Under the pieces are notes generated by a model. It was not told the DNA's origin and did no database searches. It saw nothing but the letters and a program-made list of their open reading frames with translations. From Comamonas sp. KCTC 72670 (GTDB lineage: Bacteria; Myxococcota; Myxococcia; Myxococcales; Myxococcaceae): a stretch of 64,000 nt of DNA. The translations under genes and the position numbers were made by a program. Within the stretch, counting starts at the first letter, position 1; every line of letters begins with the position of its first letter. Location of the stretch: positions 496,001 through 560,000 of the forward strand of contig BNCN01000002.1 in NCBI GenBank assembly GCA_014656495.1, written 5' to 3'. Positions 42,467 through 51,769 of the stretch are shown here, one piece after another.

Positions 42467-43486
42467 TCACGCCGCGCAGGTGAAGTCGCGCCCCTCCACC
42501 CAGCCCCAGCTCAGCAGGTCCTCGCGAATCTCCGCGCGGGCCCAGCGGACACCCACGCAGACCAGCAGGTGGCTACGCCCCGGTGGGCCGAGCTCCTGGG
42601 GCGCCACCACGGGGATGCCGTGGATCTGGGTTCCAATCTTGCGAGGGTGCACCTCCACGTAGCGCTCCACGCGGGCGCCTGCTTCGTGCAGGAAGGACGT
42701 CAGCGTCTTTCCGCTCGGGCCCGCGCCCCAGACCGTGCAGGGGCGGCCGTCCGCGAGGGGCCCTCGGCCTCGCGTCAGGTAGCGCGCCTTCATCCACATG
42801 AAGCGCTTCAGCGCGTAGCGCGGGTCTGTGCGCGTCATCCGCCCGTGGCTATCGCGCCAGCGCAGCAGGACCTCGGGCAGGTTCTTCAAGGCGAAGCCGT
42901 GGTCGAGCAGCTCGAGCCAGAGCGCGTAGTCCTCGGGGAAGTCTCCGTCCTTCCATCCGCCCACGGCGACCAGGGCGTCCCTGCGCAGGCACGCCGAGGG
43001 GTGGCACAGGGGACTTTCGATGAAGCGCTCGCGGTCGAGCCGCTCGGCGGAGGTCAGCCCGTTGATCCACGTGGCATAGGCCTGCAGCGAGGGACTCACG
43101 GGCTGGTCCTCCCGGAACAGCTCCACGGCGGTGCCCACGCCCGCCAACTGGGGGTCCGCGTCCAGGGCGGCGAGGCTGGTCTCCAGGCGCCGGGGCAGGG
43201 ACTCGTCGTCGGCATCCATCCGGGCGACATAGGGAGAGGTGGCTCGCTCGAGCGCCAGGTTCAGCGCCGCCACCAGACCTCGGCCACCGCCGTCAAGGAC
43301 TTCCACACGGGCATCTTCGGCGGCGAGGTCGTCCAGTACCTCTCGTGTGCGGTCGGCGGAGCCGTCGTCCACCGCGAGGACCCGGAGGTCGCGCAGGGAG
43401 CCTTCCAGGAGGCTGCGGACGGCCCGCGCCACGGTGGCTTCGGCGTTTCGAGCGGGCAGGAGGACAGTAACAGCCGGAACGGGCAT
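42467..43486 (-). CDS. family 2 glycosyltransferase
   Basis: 339 residues. The GT-A fold is shown by VTVLLPARNAEATVARAVRS, VDDGS at 39-43, the metal-binding DADD at 91-94, and EDYALWLELLDHGF with the catalytic acid. The last 110 residues (CTVWGAGPSGKTLTSFLHEA, then RKIGTQIHGIPVV) form a Rossmann-like unit with GAGPSGK, as found fused to some GT2 enzymes and resembling the small-molecule-binding domain of sugar acetyltransferases. Cytoplasmic use of nucleotide sugars for surface polysaccharide is likely. It is divergent from the giant repeat-protein gene with only 22 bases between starts. A longer reading to 43891 runs inside that gene and is rejected. Confidence 0.9.
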   Translation of the reverse strand: MPVPAVTVLLPARNAEATVARAVRSLLEGSLRDLRVLAVDDGSADRTREVLDDLAAEDARVEVLDGGGRGLVAALNLALERATSPYVARMDADDESLPRRLETSLAALDADPQLAGVGTAVELFREDQPVSPSLQAYATWINGLTSAERLDRERFIESPLCHPSACLRRDALVAVGGWKDGDFPEDYALWLELLDHGFALKNLPEVLLRWRDSHGRMTRTDPRYALKRFMWMKARYLTRGRGPLADGRPCTVWGAGPSGKTLTSFLHEAGARVERYVEVHPRKIGTQIHGIPVVAPQELGPPGRSHLLVCVGVRWARAEIREDLLSWGWVEGRDFTCAA

Positions 43487-43508
43487 CGTTGTGTAGACTG
43501 CCGCACCC

Positions 43509-46500
43509 ATGGGTGGCGTGAGAAACGGCAAGAACGCCGGCGCGCCGGAGCCCGCAGCGGTCCGACAGGAGGCGCTGCAGCCCGGCGCGTCCAGCGGCAA
43601 GGCCGAGGTCGAGACAAGCGAGGTCGTGGACGGGCACTTTCGCGCCGCCGCGAGACTGTTGCGTGAAGGCTCCGCGGCCCGGGCGTTCGGTGAGCTGGCG
43701 CGTGCCAGCCGCTCCCTGTCGATGACGCCGCGACTGGCCGCTGGGATTGTGCGCATGTCGCTGCTGGCGGGCACCGAGGCTGCCGCCATCATCTTGCTCG
43801 AAGCGGCCCCCACGACGGCCTTCAGCCGCCGCGCGGTGCAGCGCCAGCTCGCGAGGGTCCTGCGGCGCGTGGACCAACTGCCTCGCGCCATCGCCGCGCT
43901 GGAGGCGCTCCTGTTGGAGTGGCCCGAGGACCGACGTGCTCACCGCGTGCTCCAGGTTCTGCGCGCGAGGGTGTCGGGCGAACGTGGGGCGGCCCCTGGG
44001 GACTCGGGCACGGCGGCGCAAGGTGTGCTGGCGAAGCTCCCTGCGCGCAAGGACGGCGTTCCGGAAGGGGCGTCGTGGGAGTACGACGACGGCGTCTATC
44101 TCATCGAAACAGTGATTGGGCCGCCGCTGGCGGCGGGGACTCCGGCGGGAGCTCAAGGTTCGGTGACGGTAGGCGCGGCCACTCGGGCCGAGCCCTCGGT
44201 GGTGGTGGCAGGGGCGCCGCAAGTTGGTTCGCGCACGAGCGACGCGGAGCTGCCTGCGCTCGGGACGGCGGTTGGTGACGCCACCGCTCCGGTCGATGCT
44301 CCGCGCAAGAGCGCGACGGAGCTGCCCGCGGTCTCGACGTCGCGTGTTGACGGCACGGCCCCGGTCGATGCTCCGCGCAAGAGCTCGACGGAGCTGCCCG
44401 CGGTCTCGACGGCGCGTGTTGACGCTCCGCCTGGTGTTCCGCGCACGAGCGCGACGGAGCTGCCCGCGGTCTCGACGGCGCCTGGTGACGCCACTGCCCC
44501 GGTCGATGCTCCGCGCAAGAGCGCGACGGAGCTGCCCGCGGTCTCGACGGCGCCTGGTGACGCCACCGCCCCGGTCGATGCTCCGCGCAAGAGCGCGACG
44601 GAGCTGCCTGCGGTGGAACTGCCGCCGGTCGTTGTTGACGCTCCGCCTGGTGTTCCGCGCAAGAGCGCGACGGAGTTGCCCGCGGTGGAGTTGCCGCCGG
44701 TCGTTGCTGCCGCTCCGCCTGATGTTCCGCGCAAGAGCGCGACGGAGTCTCCCCTGGTTGGGACGTCCCCCTCCGTTGCCGGCGTGCGCCCGAGAGGCCC
44801 CCGCGAGAGCGGGACGGAGCTGCCTGCGGCGAAGCTGGCGTCTATCGCTTCGGATGGCCCGACGGGGGCGCCACCTGTGGCTTCTGGCTCGCGGCCAAGG
44901 GTGGAGGTGCCGGCAGGCGCAGCGCCTGAGTTGGGGGGTGCCCGAGCGCAGGTGCCCACGCCGGACAGAGCCCCGCCGAGCACGCCGCTGGAACCTCACA
45001 AGACGGTGCTGGAGATGTCGGCGGTACAGGCTCCCGTCGCGGAGGCCGCCAGGACCCACGTGGAGCTGCCCGCGGTCCAGGTCCCTGTGGCGGAAGCTGC
45101 CAGGACTCAGGTGGAGCTGCCGGCGGTACAGCCTCCCGTGGCGGACGCCCCCAAGACGCAGGTGGAGATGCCTGCGATCTCCCTACCTCCGCATGCGTTG
45201 GGCTTCGAGGGGCGCAAGACGGAAGTGGAGCTGCCCGCGCTGGGCGCGGATGCACTCGTTCCTCGTACCGAGTCGGCCCGTGAGTTCGCGCCCAAGCTAG
45301 AGGCCCTGTCCGTTCCCTGGGCGGATGGCCCGGACGAGGACGACAGGGCCGCATCCCTTCGAAGTTCGCGGCCCGCCGCGACCTGGCGCGACGACTCCGC
45401 CTCGGACGAAGTCACCTCCGAGGCCCAGCCGTTCCACTTGGGCGAGGTCGCCGCTCCCGTCCCGTCGCGCGCGGCTGCGCCCGCGAAGGTCGAGCGCCGG
45501 AAGACACCGGCCCCTTCGGAGTCGCTGCCTGCTGTCGCGCCCAAGGTGGCGCCAGGCGTCGACTCGCGGTCGGGCACCATGGAGGTGTCCCTGGCGGAGC
45601 TGGAGGCGGTGCTTTCCGGTGCCGCCGCTGCACCGGCGTCCGTGGCGCCCTCGGAGGCTCGCCCCGCGGCGCACGACGATGACGGTGCGGAGCTCACGCG
45701 TTCGCAGAAGATGGAGGCCCAGCTCATCGCCCGAAGGGCCTGGGCCGAGCTGGCGCAGCTCTACCTCAAGCGGGCGGACCAGGCGAAGGACGCGACCCGT
45801 CGCGCCGAGGCGCTGACCCGTCTCGCGGAGGTGATGGAGAACGAGCTCCATGACCCCGCCGGGGCCGCGCGGATGTACCGGGAAATCGTCGACCTGACCG
45901 GCGACCGCGCGGCGCTCCGAGACCAGGTGCGTCTGCTCGCGGCGCGGGGGGACGCATCGCTCGTGCGTCGCGCGCTCGATGAAGCCATTCGCCGGGCCCC
46001 CAGCGGCCGGGCGCGTGCGGGCGCCTTGCTCACGCGTGGGGAGCGCTGGCTTCACATGGGCGAGCTCAAGAAGGCTCGCGCTGATTTCGAGGCGGCCGAG
46101 TCGCTCTCGCCGGGCCTGTTGCCCGTGCTCGCGGGGCTGCTCCGTTGTGTGCCCGATGCTGAGCGCGCCGGCATCGCGGAGCGCCTCCGAAGCGCGCTCG
46201 CGCCGATGGCGCGTCGGACGCCGGACCGGGTGGAGTCGCTGCGGGTGCTGGCCCAGGTCGCGGAGGAGTCGCTGCGCAACCCGCGGCTCGCGCAGTGGGC
46301 TTGGAGCGAGGTGCTGGCGGAGAGCCCCGACAGTGAGCAGGCGCGTGTGCAGCTCACGGCGCTCGCGCGGAGGCTCGGGGACACAACGGTGCTGTCGCAG
46401 TTGCTCCGCGCGCAGCTCGTGCAGGAGTCCCGTGGCCCCGCGGCACGACAGGCCCGGTTGGAGCTGGTGGCCACGTTGGAGGCGAAGGGCGACGCGGACG

Positions 46501-49064
46501 CCGCGCTCGATGAGCTGCGGCAGGCGGTGCGCTACGAGCCGGGCCACAAGGATGCCTGGTTGATGCTCGTGGAGCGGCTGCTCCAGCGCGAGCACCTGGG
46601 CGAGGCGGCCTGGGCGCTCGAGCACGCGGCCACCGCGACCGAGGACGAAGAAGAACGGGAGCAGACGTGGGACCGGCTCGCGCGGTTGTGGCGCGAGGTG
46701 CTGGGCAATCCGGAGCGTGCGCAGGTCTACGCGCGTCGTGCGGAGGGGCTCCGTCAGGCGCGCGAGGAGCGGGAGCTTCCTCCGCCCGAGCCCCCGCGCT
46801 CCGCGACTCCGCGTCGTGAGCCAAGTGGTCCCCGGGCGCCGCTCGTCCCGGCTCCACCCGCGCTGATGCAATCTCCCGCGAACGTGGAGCACCTGGCCAA
46901 TGAGGTCACCTCCACGACGGATCCGGGAGCGGCCGCCGCTGCGCTGACGCCACCAGCGCCCGAGCCACGCAGCCTCGCGTCCGCATCCGGAAACGCGCCG
47001 GCGCCCGTGCCGCGCAATCCCGCGTCTGCGTCCGGAAACGCACCGGCGCCCGCGCCTCGCAATCCCTCATCTGCGCCCGGAAACGCACCGGCGCCCGCGC
47101 CGCGCAATCCCGCATCTGCGTCCGGAAACGCGCCAGCGCCCGCGCCACGTCATCCGGCCTCGGTTCCTGGAGCCGAGGCAGCGCTTTCGTCGCAAGATTC
47201 AGTCGCGGAGCCGGGGAGCGCCGCAGCGCCTGCTCCGCGCGCTCCATCCGCAGGTGCAGGACGCTCGGGAGCATCGGCATCGCGCGACCCCGCCTCTGCA
47301 CCGGGAAGCGCCCCCGCGCCCAAACCGCGCAATCCCGCCTCGGTACGCGGGAACAAGCCCGCGCCTGCGCCCCGGGCACCTGCGGACAGTGGCGACGCCT
47401 CGGCGGCCGCAGGCTTCTCCTCTGAGCCCGCGCCTCGGAGCCCACCGTCGACACCGGGAAACAAGCAAGCCCCCGCGCCCCGGGCACCTGCGGAGAGTGG
47501 TGACACCGTGGACGCAGCGGGCTTCCCCGTCGGGCCCGTGCCCCGGAGCCCACCGTCGTCACCGGGGAACAAACCCGCGCCCGTGCCGCGAGCCCCCGCG
47601 GGAAGAAGCGAGACCGTGGATGTAGCCGCGGTCCCCGCGCCACGCAATCCCGCCTCGGTCCCCGGGAACAAGCCCGCGCCTGCGCCTCGGGCCCCCGCCG
47701 CGAGCGGCGACACCTCGGACGCGGCGGGGTTCTCCTCGGCACCGGCCGCGCCGCAGGCTCCCGCGCCTGCTCGGAGAGAGCGGGCCTCCTCCCGGGCGGC
47801 ATCGCCCGGACGCGACGCGGAGCCCGCCGCACGACAGGACGCGAACGACCGGAGTCCGCAGCGCGCTGGCGCCATCGACCTCATCACGGGCGAGGTCGTG
47901 GACTTCGGCGCCGTGCCGGTGGCCGAGACGCGAGTCATCTCCTGGGAGGCACCTCCGGGCCGCATGGACCCCGTGCGCCGTGTCGTGCGCGGCGCGCGCC
48001 CCGAAGGGACCATGGCGGCCCCAGCACCGGGTCGGACGTTCATCGCGAAGCCCCCTGCGTCCCCCGAACCCCCCAAGCCCGCGCCCGCCTCCGGCACCGC
48101 GGAGCCCCGCGAGCCGGCGGCCCCCGCGCCCGCCTATCCGCCCTCCCAGGACACCGAGCCCGACGGCTTCCGGCACATCCGCGAGCGCCCGCTGGAGGCA
48201 AAGCCGTACCGCGCGCTCGCCGAGTACTTCGACCATCGCGGCGACCCGGACCGCGCCTCGCTGATGCGCGAAATCGCCGACGCGCTCGACGGACTGGAGA
48301 CCCCCGCGCCGCGCGGCCAGCGTCCGCCGCTGACCTCCGATGAGCGGGCGGGCCTGCGTCACCCGGGCCTGCGGACGCCGTCCGGTGAGCTGCTCGCCTG
48401 CACCGGAATCGCGCTCTGCCGCTTGTTCCCCGCCGAGGGCCGCGCCGCTGGCTCCTCGGAGCTGCTGCGCGCCACCGCGGGCCCGGCGGCGCCCGCCGTG
48501 CTCGACGCGCTGCACACCGCCGCGCGGATGCTGGACGTCCACCTGCCCGAGCTCGTGCTCGCGGAGGATGACGGTCCGCCCTTCACCGCCGTGCACGCGG
48601 GCCACCCGCGCCTGCTCGTGGGCCGTCTCCTCCTGCGTGAGCCCATGCCCGCGCCGGAGCTGCGCTTCCACGCGGGGCGCGCCCTGCTGTCCCTGTCTCC
48701 GGACCTGCTGGCGCTCCGGGCGCTCAAGGGGCGTCAGCTCTTCCGCGCCCTCGCGTTGCTGTCCACCGTGCTCAAGGACCCACGGGCCTCCGGAGAAGAG
48801 GCCCGCGTGGTCCGGGAGTCCCTCTCACCGAAGGCCCTGGAGCGCGCCGTGGCCCTGCTGGAGCCGGGCACGCAGAACTTCAAGGCCTCCGCGCTCGCGG
48901 ACGCCGCGCGAGACTCCGCGAACCGCGCGGGGCTGGTGGCCTGTGGCAGCATGGGGCCCGCGCTGACCGTGCTGCGCGCGCGCCGGGACAACGAAGCGGA
49001 GCTGGTGGAGCTGCTCCGCTTCGCGGCCTCCGAGCGCTACCTGCCGCTCCGGGCGCCGCGCTGA
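43509..49064 (+). CDS. giant TPR protein with ELPA-motif and Pro-rich repeats, unknown function
   Basis: 1851 residues. Layout: a helical TPR-like N-terminal part (about 35-150); a disordered region with a repeated motif R/K-(K)-S/T-x-x-E-L/M-P-A (about 245-590); a TPR/helical block (about 730-1095: LIARRAWAELAQLYLKRADQ, RARAGALLTRGERWLHMGEL and others); a Pro/Ala-rich repeat region (about 1130-1420); and a globular C-terminal domain from about 1555 (RPLEAKPYRALAEYFDHRGD to the end). There is no signal peptide or membrane helix. TPR blocks bind proteins; the repeats probably tether or cluster partners. I do not recognise an orthologue name. It may be motility, regulation or stress scaffold machinery, which is speculation. 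Confidence 0.85.
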   Translation: MGGVRNGKNAGAPEPAAVRQEALQPGASSGKAEVETSEVVDGHFRAAARLLREGSAARAFGELARASRSLSMTPRLAAGIVRMSLLAGTEAAAIILLEAAPTTAFSRRAVQRQLARVLRRVDQLPRAIAALEALLLEWPEDRRAHRVLQVLRARVSGERGAAPGDSGTAAQGVLAKLPARKDGVPEGASWEYDDGVYLIETVIGPPLAAGTPAGAQGSVTVGAATRAEPSVVVAGAPQVGSRTSDAELPALGTAVGDATAPVDAPRKSATELPAVSTSRVDGTAPVDAPRKSSTELPAVSTARVDAPPGVPRTSATELPAVSTAPGDATAPVDAPRKSATELPAVSTAPGDATAPVDAPRKSATELPAVELPPVVVDAPPGVPRKSATELPAVELPPVVAAAPPDVPRKSATESPLVGTSPSVAGVRPRGPRESGTELPAAKLASIASDGPTGAPPVASGSRPRVEVPAGAAPELGGARAQVPTPDRAPPSTPLEPHKTVLEMSAVQAPVAEAARTHVELPAVQVPVAEAARTQVELPAVQPPVADAPKTQVEMPAISLPPHALGFEGRKTEVELPALGADALVPRTESAREFAPKLEALSVPWADGPDEDDRAASLRSSRPAATWRDDSASDEVTSEAQPFHLGEVAAPVPSRAAAPAKVERRKTPAPSESLPAVAPKVAPGVDSRSGTMEVSLAELEAVLSGAAAAPASVAPSEARPAAHDDDGAELTRSQKMEAQLIARRAWAELAQLYLKRADQAKDATRRAEALTRLAEVMENELHDPAGAARMYREIVDLTGDRAALRDQVRLLAARGDASLVRRALDEAIRRAPSGRARAGALLTRGERWLHMGELKKARADFEAAESLSPGLLPVLAGLLRCVPDAERAGIAERLRSALAPMARRTPDRVESLRVLAQVAEESLRNPRLAQWAWSEVLAESPDSEQARVQLTALARRLGDTTVLSQLLRAQLVQESRGPAARQARLELVATLEAKGDADAALDELRQAVRYEPGHKDAWLMLVERLLQREHLGEAAWALEHAATATEDEEEREQTWDRLARLWREVLGNPERAQVYARRAEGLRQAREERELPPPEPPRSATPRREPSGPRAPLVPAPPALMQSPANVEHLANEVTSTTDPGAAAAALTPPAPEPRSLASASGNAPAPVPRNPASASGNAPAPAPRNPSSAPGNAPAPAPRNPASASGNAPAPAPRHPASVPGAEAALSSQDSVAEPGSAAAPAPRAPSAGAGRSGASASRDPASAPGSAPAPKPRNPASVRGNKPAPAPRAPADSGDASAAAGFSSEPAPRSPPSTPGNKQAPAPRAPAESGDTVDAAGFPVGPVPRSPPSSPGNKPAPVPRAPAGRSETVDVAAVPAPRNPASVPGNKPAPAPRAPAASGDTSDAAGFSSAPAAPQAPAPARRERASSRAASPGRDAEPAARQDANDRSPQRAGAIDLITGEVVDFGAVPVAETRVISWEAPPGRMDPVRRVVRGARPEGTMAAPAPGRTFIAKPPASPEPPKPAPASGTAEPREPAAPAPAYPPSQDTEPDGFRHIRERPLEAKPYRALAEYFDHRGDPDRASLMREIADALDGLETPAPRGQRPPLTSDERAGLRHPGLRTPSGELLACTGIALCRLFPAEGRAAGSSELLRATAGPAAPAVLDALHTAARMLDVHLPELVLAEDDGPPFTAVHAGHPRLLVGRLLLREPMPAPELRFHAGRALLSLSPDLLALRALKGRQLFRALALLSTVLKDPRASGEEARVVRESLSPKALERAVALLEPGTQNFKASALADAARDSANRAGLVACGSMGPALTVLRARRDNEAELVELLRFAASERYLPLRAPR
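44255..44760 (+). repeat. in-frame repeat array encoding the RKSATELPAV motif
   Basis: Nine related copies of the motif R-K/T-S-A-T-E-L-P-A-V sit in units of 15-24 codons, several of 72 bases with linker STAPGDATAPVDAP. They share long identical DNA runs, indicating recent unequal duplication. A looser second set (RTHVELPAV, KTQVEMPAI and similar, at 45000-45245) carries the same core at codon-diverged sequence. Confidence 0.85.
46968..47157 (+). repeat. in-frame 45-base repeats encoding NPASASGNAPAPAPR
   Basis: Four near-identical 15-codon units in tandem, beginning at the SLASASGNAPAPVPR copy. Longer variants (GNKPAPAPRAPA, then an acidic AAGF stretch) recur to about 47720. They are part of the open frame of the 1851-residue protein, keep the frame throughout, and are not a CRISPR array. 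Confidence 0.85.
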
Positions 49065-49065
49065 T

Positions 49066-49914
49066 TCAGTTCATGTTCAGCTTGATGGTGAGCGCCAGCA
49101 GCCGCCCCTTGGGGCCGCCGAGGTCATGCCGGTAGGCGACGTCGATTCCGCCGCCACCCTCGGACATGAAGCCGAGCCCCGTGCTGACCTGGGACGTGCG
49201 GGTGAAGCCGTCATACGTGTAGCCCGCGCGGAACGGGAACACCTGCCCAAGGATGTACTCCATGCCGCCGTGGTACGTGAACGTCGTCGCGTCGTTCGTC
49301 GTGAAGTCCGCGCGCACGTCGCCCGCGAGCGTCAACAGCCCGTTCATCACCCCCACGTGCGCCGAGTAGTAGCGGGTCAGCTCCTCGTTGCCCGTATCGA
49401 CGAGGTTGTGGGCGGAGAAGCCCGCCATCAGCGACTGGGTCAGCCGCAGGATGACGCCGGCGTCACCCGTGACGGAGTTGGCGAACCGCGACTGGCCACT
49501 CATGCGCAGGTAGCGGACCGTGGCGCCGAGCATCAGCATCTCGTTGACGGGCAGGCCCACGCCCAGGGAGCTCAGGTGCGCGCTGGCGCGAGCGCCGCCG
49601 CGGCCCACGCTCACCCAGTGGTAGTCGAGCCCCATGCCCAGGCGGCTGGTGGCCGCGTCGATGACGGAGACCCCGAGCTGGCCCTCCTTCTTCTCGAGGT
49701 CCCAGGCGCCGGTGCCTTCGAGGCGGTAGGACGGGAAGAGGACCATGGCGGCGGGGTTGCCCATCATCGCGTCCCCGCCCAGGCCCAGGGCCCGGTAGGC
49801 GCCGCCCATGCCAAAGGCACGCGCGCTCATGACATCCCGGAGGTCCTCGGCCGGCTGGGCCAGCGAGGTAGTGGACACACAGAGGGCGAGCAGCACCAGG
49901 GAACGCAGCGACAT
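49066..49914 (-). CDS. outer-membrane PorV/PorQ-like beta-barrel protein
   Basis: 282 residues with a signal peptide (MSLRSLVLLALCVSTTSLAQ). The mature start SARAFGMGGAYRALGLGGDA followed by MMGNPAAMV is the hallmark of the PorV/PorQ and FadL-like outer-membrane group (GxGGAxxAxxxDxxAxxxNPA). Strand-like alternation continues to the end (GGIDVAYRHDLGGPKGRLLA). Related proteins act as surface-protein shuttles or small-molecule channels. It is convergent with the giant protein gene (1 base between) and divergent from galU, with starts 3-60 bases apart depending on the galU start. Confidence 0.8.
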   Translation of the reverse strand: MSLRSLVLLALCVSTTSLAQPAEDLRDVMSARAFGMGGAYRALGLGGDAMMGNPAAMVLFPSYRLEGTGAWDLEKKEGQLGVSVIDAATSRLGMGLDYHWVSVGRGGARASAHLSSLGVGLPVNEMLMLGATVRYLRMSGQSRFANSVTGDAGVILRLTQSLMAGFSAHNLVDTGNEELTRYYSAHVGVMNGLLTLAGDVRADFTTNDATTFTYHGGMEYILGQVFPFRAGYTYDGFTRTSQVSTGLGFMSEGGGGIDVAYRHDLGGPKGRLLALTIKLNMN

Positions 49915-49974
49915 GACATGAGCATCCTATCCGGCTTGATGGGGTCAGACGCCATCAATAGATTCGCAGCCCTC

Positions 49975-50877
49975 ATGGCCTCCAAAACCTCGAAGGTAGA
50001 GCCCCTCATCCGCAAGTGTGTCATCCCGGCAGCCGGCCTGGGCACGCGCTTTTTGCCGGCGACCAAGGCGGTTCCCAAGGAGATGCTGCCCATCGTCGAT
50101 ACTCCGACGCTCCAGTACATCGTGGAAGAGGCGGTCTCCGCGGGCATCGAAGACGTCGTGCTCATCAATGGCCGCGGCAAGAGCTCCATCGAGGACCACT
50201 TCGACATCGGCTTCGAACTGGAGACCACGCTGCGCGCGCGTGGCAAGGAGGGCGAGGCCGACAAGCTGCGCGCCATCGCGGACCTGGTGCGCGTCGTCAG
50301 CGTCCGTCAGAAGGAGCCCAAGGGCCTGGGCCACGCGGTGCTGTGCGCCAAGAGCGTCATCGGCAACGAGCCCTTCGGCGTGCTGCTGGGCGACGACATG
50401 ATTGACGCCGAGGAGCCGGGAATCCGGCAGCTCGCTCGCGTGTACCGCCAGTACAACCAGGCCGTCATCGCCCTCATGGAGGTGCCCGACGACGAGACGC
50501 ACATGTACGGCATCGCCGCGGGCACGGACCTGGGCGACGGCGTCATGCGCATCGAGCGCATCGTGGAGAAGCCGAAGAAGGGCACCGCGCCCTCCAACCT
50601 CGCCGTCATCGGCCGCTACGTGCTGCCGCCGGACATCTTCCCCATCCTGGAGAACCAGACGCCGGGCGTGGGCGGTGAAATCCAGCTCACCGACGGCCTG
50701 GCCACCCTCCAGCAGCAGCAGGGCCTCCTGGGCTACCGCTTCAAGGGCCAGCGGTATGACGCCGGTGACAAGGTGGGGTACCTGAAGGCCAACATCGCCT
50801 ACGCGCTCAAGCGCCCGGAGCTGCGCTCCGGCCTGCTCGAGTTCATGCGTGAAGTCGTGAAGACGGAGAAGCCGTGA
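49975..50877 (+). CDS. galU: UTP-glucose-1-phosphate uridylyltransferase
   Basis: 300 residues. The N-terminus MASKTSKVEPLIRKCVIPAA with GLGTRFLPATKAVPKEMLPI is the pyrophosphorylase nucleotide-binding motif. VDTPTLQYIVEEAVSAGIED, GLGHAVLCAKSVIGNEPFGV and LLGDD follow, with EKPKKGTAPSNLAVIGRYVL and GGEIQLTDGL in the sugar-binding half. It makes UDP-glucose for lipopolysaccharide, exopolysaccharide and trehalose or glycogen routes. The start at 49975 leaves a 60-base divergent promoter region; in-frame ATGs at 49918 and 49939 are alternatives, and none has a good ribosome binding site. Its last four bases overlap the GTG of the next gene, giving translational coupling. Confidence 0.95.
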   Translation: MASKTSKVEPLIRKCVIPAAGLGTRFLPATKAVPKEMLPIVDTPTLQYIVEEAVSAGIEDVVLINGRGKSSIEDHFDIGFELETTLRARGKEGEADKLRAIADLVRVVSVRQKEPKGLGHAVLCAKSVIGNEPFGVLLGDDMIDAEEPGIRQLARVYRQYNQAVIALMEVPDDETHMYGIAAGTDLGDGVMRIERIVEKPKKGTAPSNLAVIGRYVLPPDIFPILENQTPGVGGEIQLTDGLATLQQQQGLLGYRFKGQRYDAGDKVGYLKANIAYALKRPELRSGLLEFMREVVKTEKP

Positions 50878-51629
50878 AGCGCACCGTTGCACTCCTCGCC
50901 GTCCTGGTCTCCTTCGCCGCGGGCGCCTACGTGCTGCCCGGAAGCTCCATCATCCGCCGCATGGCGGCGGAGCGCGCCGAGCAGCGGCTCTCCACGTTGC
51001 GCGTGGAAGGCTCCCTCAGCTTCGGCGGAGCCTCGGTGAAGGAGGCCGGTTCCGCGCTGGGGACGTCCACGGACCGCCCGGAGGTGCAGGGGGACGGCGT
51101 GCTGTCCATCCGCGCGCCTGGCCGCTGCCGCTTCGAGGCCTCGGTGGCCGACGGCAGCAGCCCGTCCGCCGTGGTCCAATCCGGAGGCCGGCGCAAGGCG
51201 CAGGGCACCGAGATTCCCGCCATGTCGGTGCTCGTCGCGCAGGTGTGCCCGCTGCTCGCCACGGGCAGTGGCAACGTGCAGGAGGTGAAGGAGTCGGTGC
51301 TGCGGCACCTCCAGAGCCTCGGCGTGGAGACGGGCCGCACCGGCCTGGCGCGCCTCGGCGGCGAGGTCACCTATGTCCTCGGCGAGATGGCCGAGGGGCG
51401 TCCGCAGTTCTGGGTCTACAAGGATTCCTTCCGCCCGGCGCGCCTCCGCTACACGGACGCCTCGGGGACGGCCTGGGATGTGCGCTTCCTCGACTACAAC
51501 TCGCCGGCCACCGGTGAGCTGATGCCGCGCACCATCGAGGTCTGGCGCGGCGGCCAGCGCAACCTGCGCTTCACCGCGTTGAAGGGTGACAGCCGGGCCA
51601 ACGTGCCCGACTCGCTCTTCACCCTGTAG
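50874..51629 (+). CDS. exported protein, possibly LolA-like lipoprotein-handling fold
   Basis: 251 residues from a GTG that overlaps the galU stop (GTGA). A hydrophobic signal (VKRTVALLAVLVSFAAGAYV) exports it. The remainder has mostly beta structure with GDGVLSIRAPGRCRFEASVA, QFWVYKDSFRPARLRYTDAS, WDVRFLDYNSPATGELMPRT and IEVWRGGQRNLRFTALKG. This resembles outer-membrane lipoprotein-sorting (LolA/LolB/RseB-like) folds that bind acyl chains or peptides, but the similarity is general. Two cysteines (GRCRF and QVCPLL) could pair. Its coupling to galU is unexplained; a shared envelope-glycan role is possible. Confidence 0.8.
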   Translation: MKRTVALLAVLVSFAAGAYVLPGSSIIRRMAAERAEQRLSTLRVEGSLSFGGASVKEAGSALGTSTDRPEVQGDGVLSIRAPGRCRFEASVADGSSPSAVVQSGGRRKAQGTEIPAMSVLVAQVCPLLATGSGNVQEVKESVLRHLQSLGVETGRTGLARLGGEVTYVLGEMAEGRPQFWVYKDSFRPARLRYTDASGTAWDVRFLDYNSPATGELMPRTIEVWRGGQRNLRFTALKGDSRANVPDSLFTL

Positions 51630-51639
51630 GCCGTCAGGG

Positions 51640-51666
51640 CCGCCGGGGATGACGCGCCCCGGCGGG
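51640..51666 (+). terminator. probable terminator of the galU operon
   Basis: A 9-bp GC stem, CCGCCGGGG (51640-51648) and CCCCGGCGG (51658-51666), lies 11 bases after the stop at 51629. A short pyrimidine-rich CTTTCCT follows but there is no strong T run. Confidence 0.5.
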
Positions 51667-51769
51667 AACGGCACTTTCCTGAATTCCTTGCGGCGTTGGG
51701 GGTGGCCATGAAGAGTGTGGCCCCGCCAGGCCGGGACTCTCCCCGGCCCGCCGCGAAGAGGAATCTCAC

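Noticed and set aside
42467-43891. A longer start for the GT2 glycosyltransferase at 43891
   Set aside because: The extra 135 codons run antisense inside the giant repeat protein and precede the family N-terminus MPVPAVTVLLPARN.
46968-47720. Regular repeats considered as a CRISPR array
   Set aside because: Units are purely coding, keep the reading frame, are adjacent without unique spacers, and no cas genes are near.
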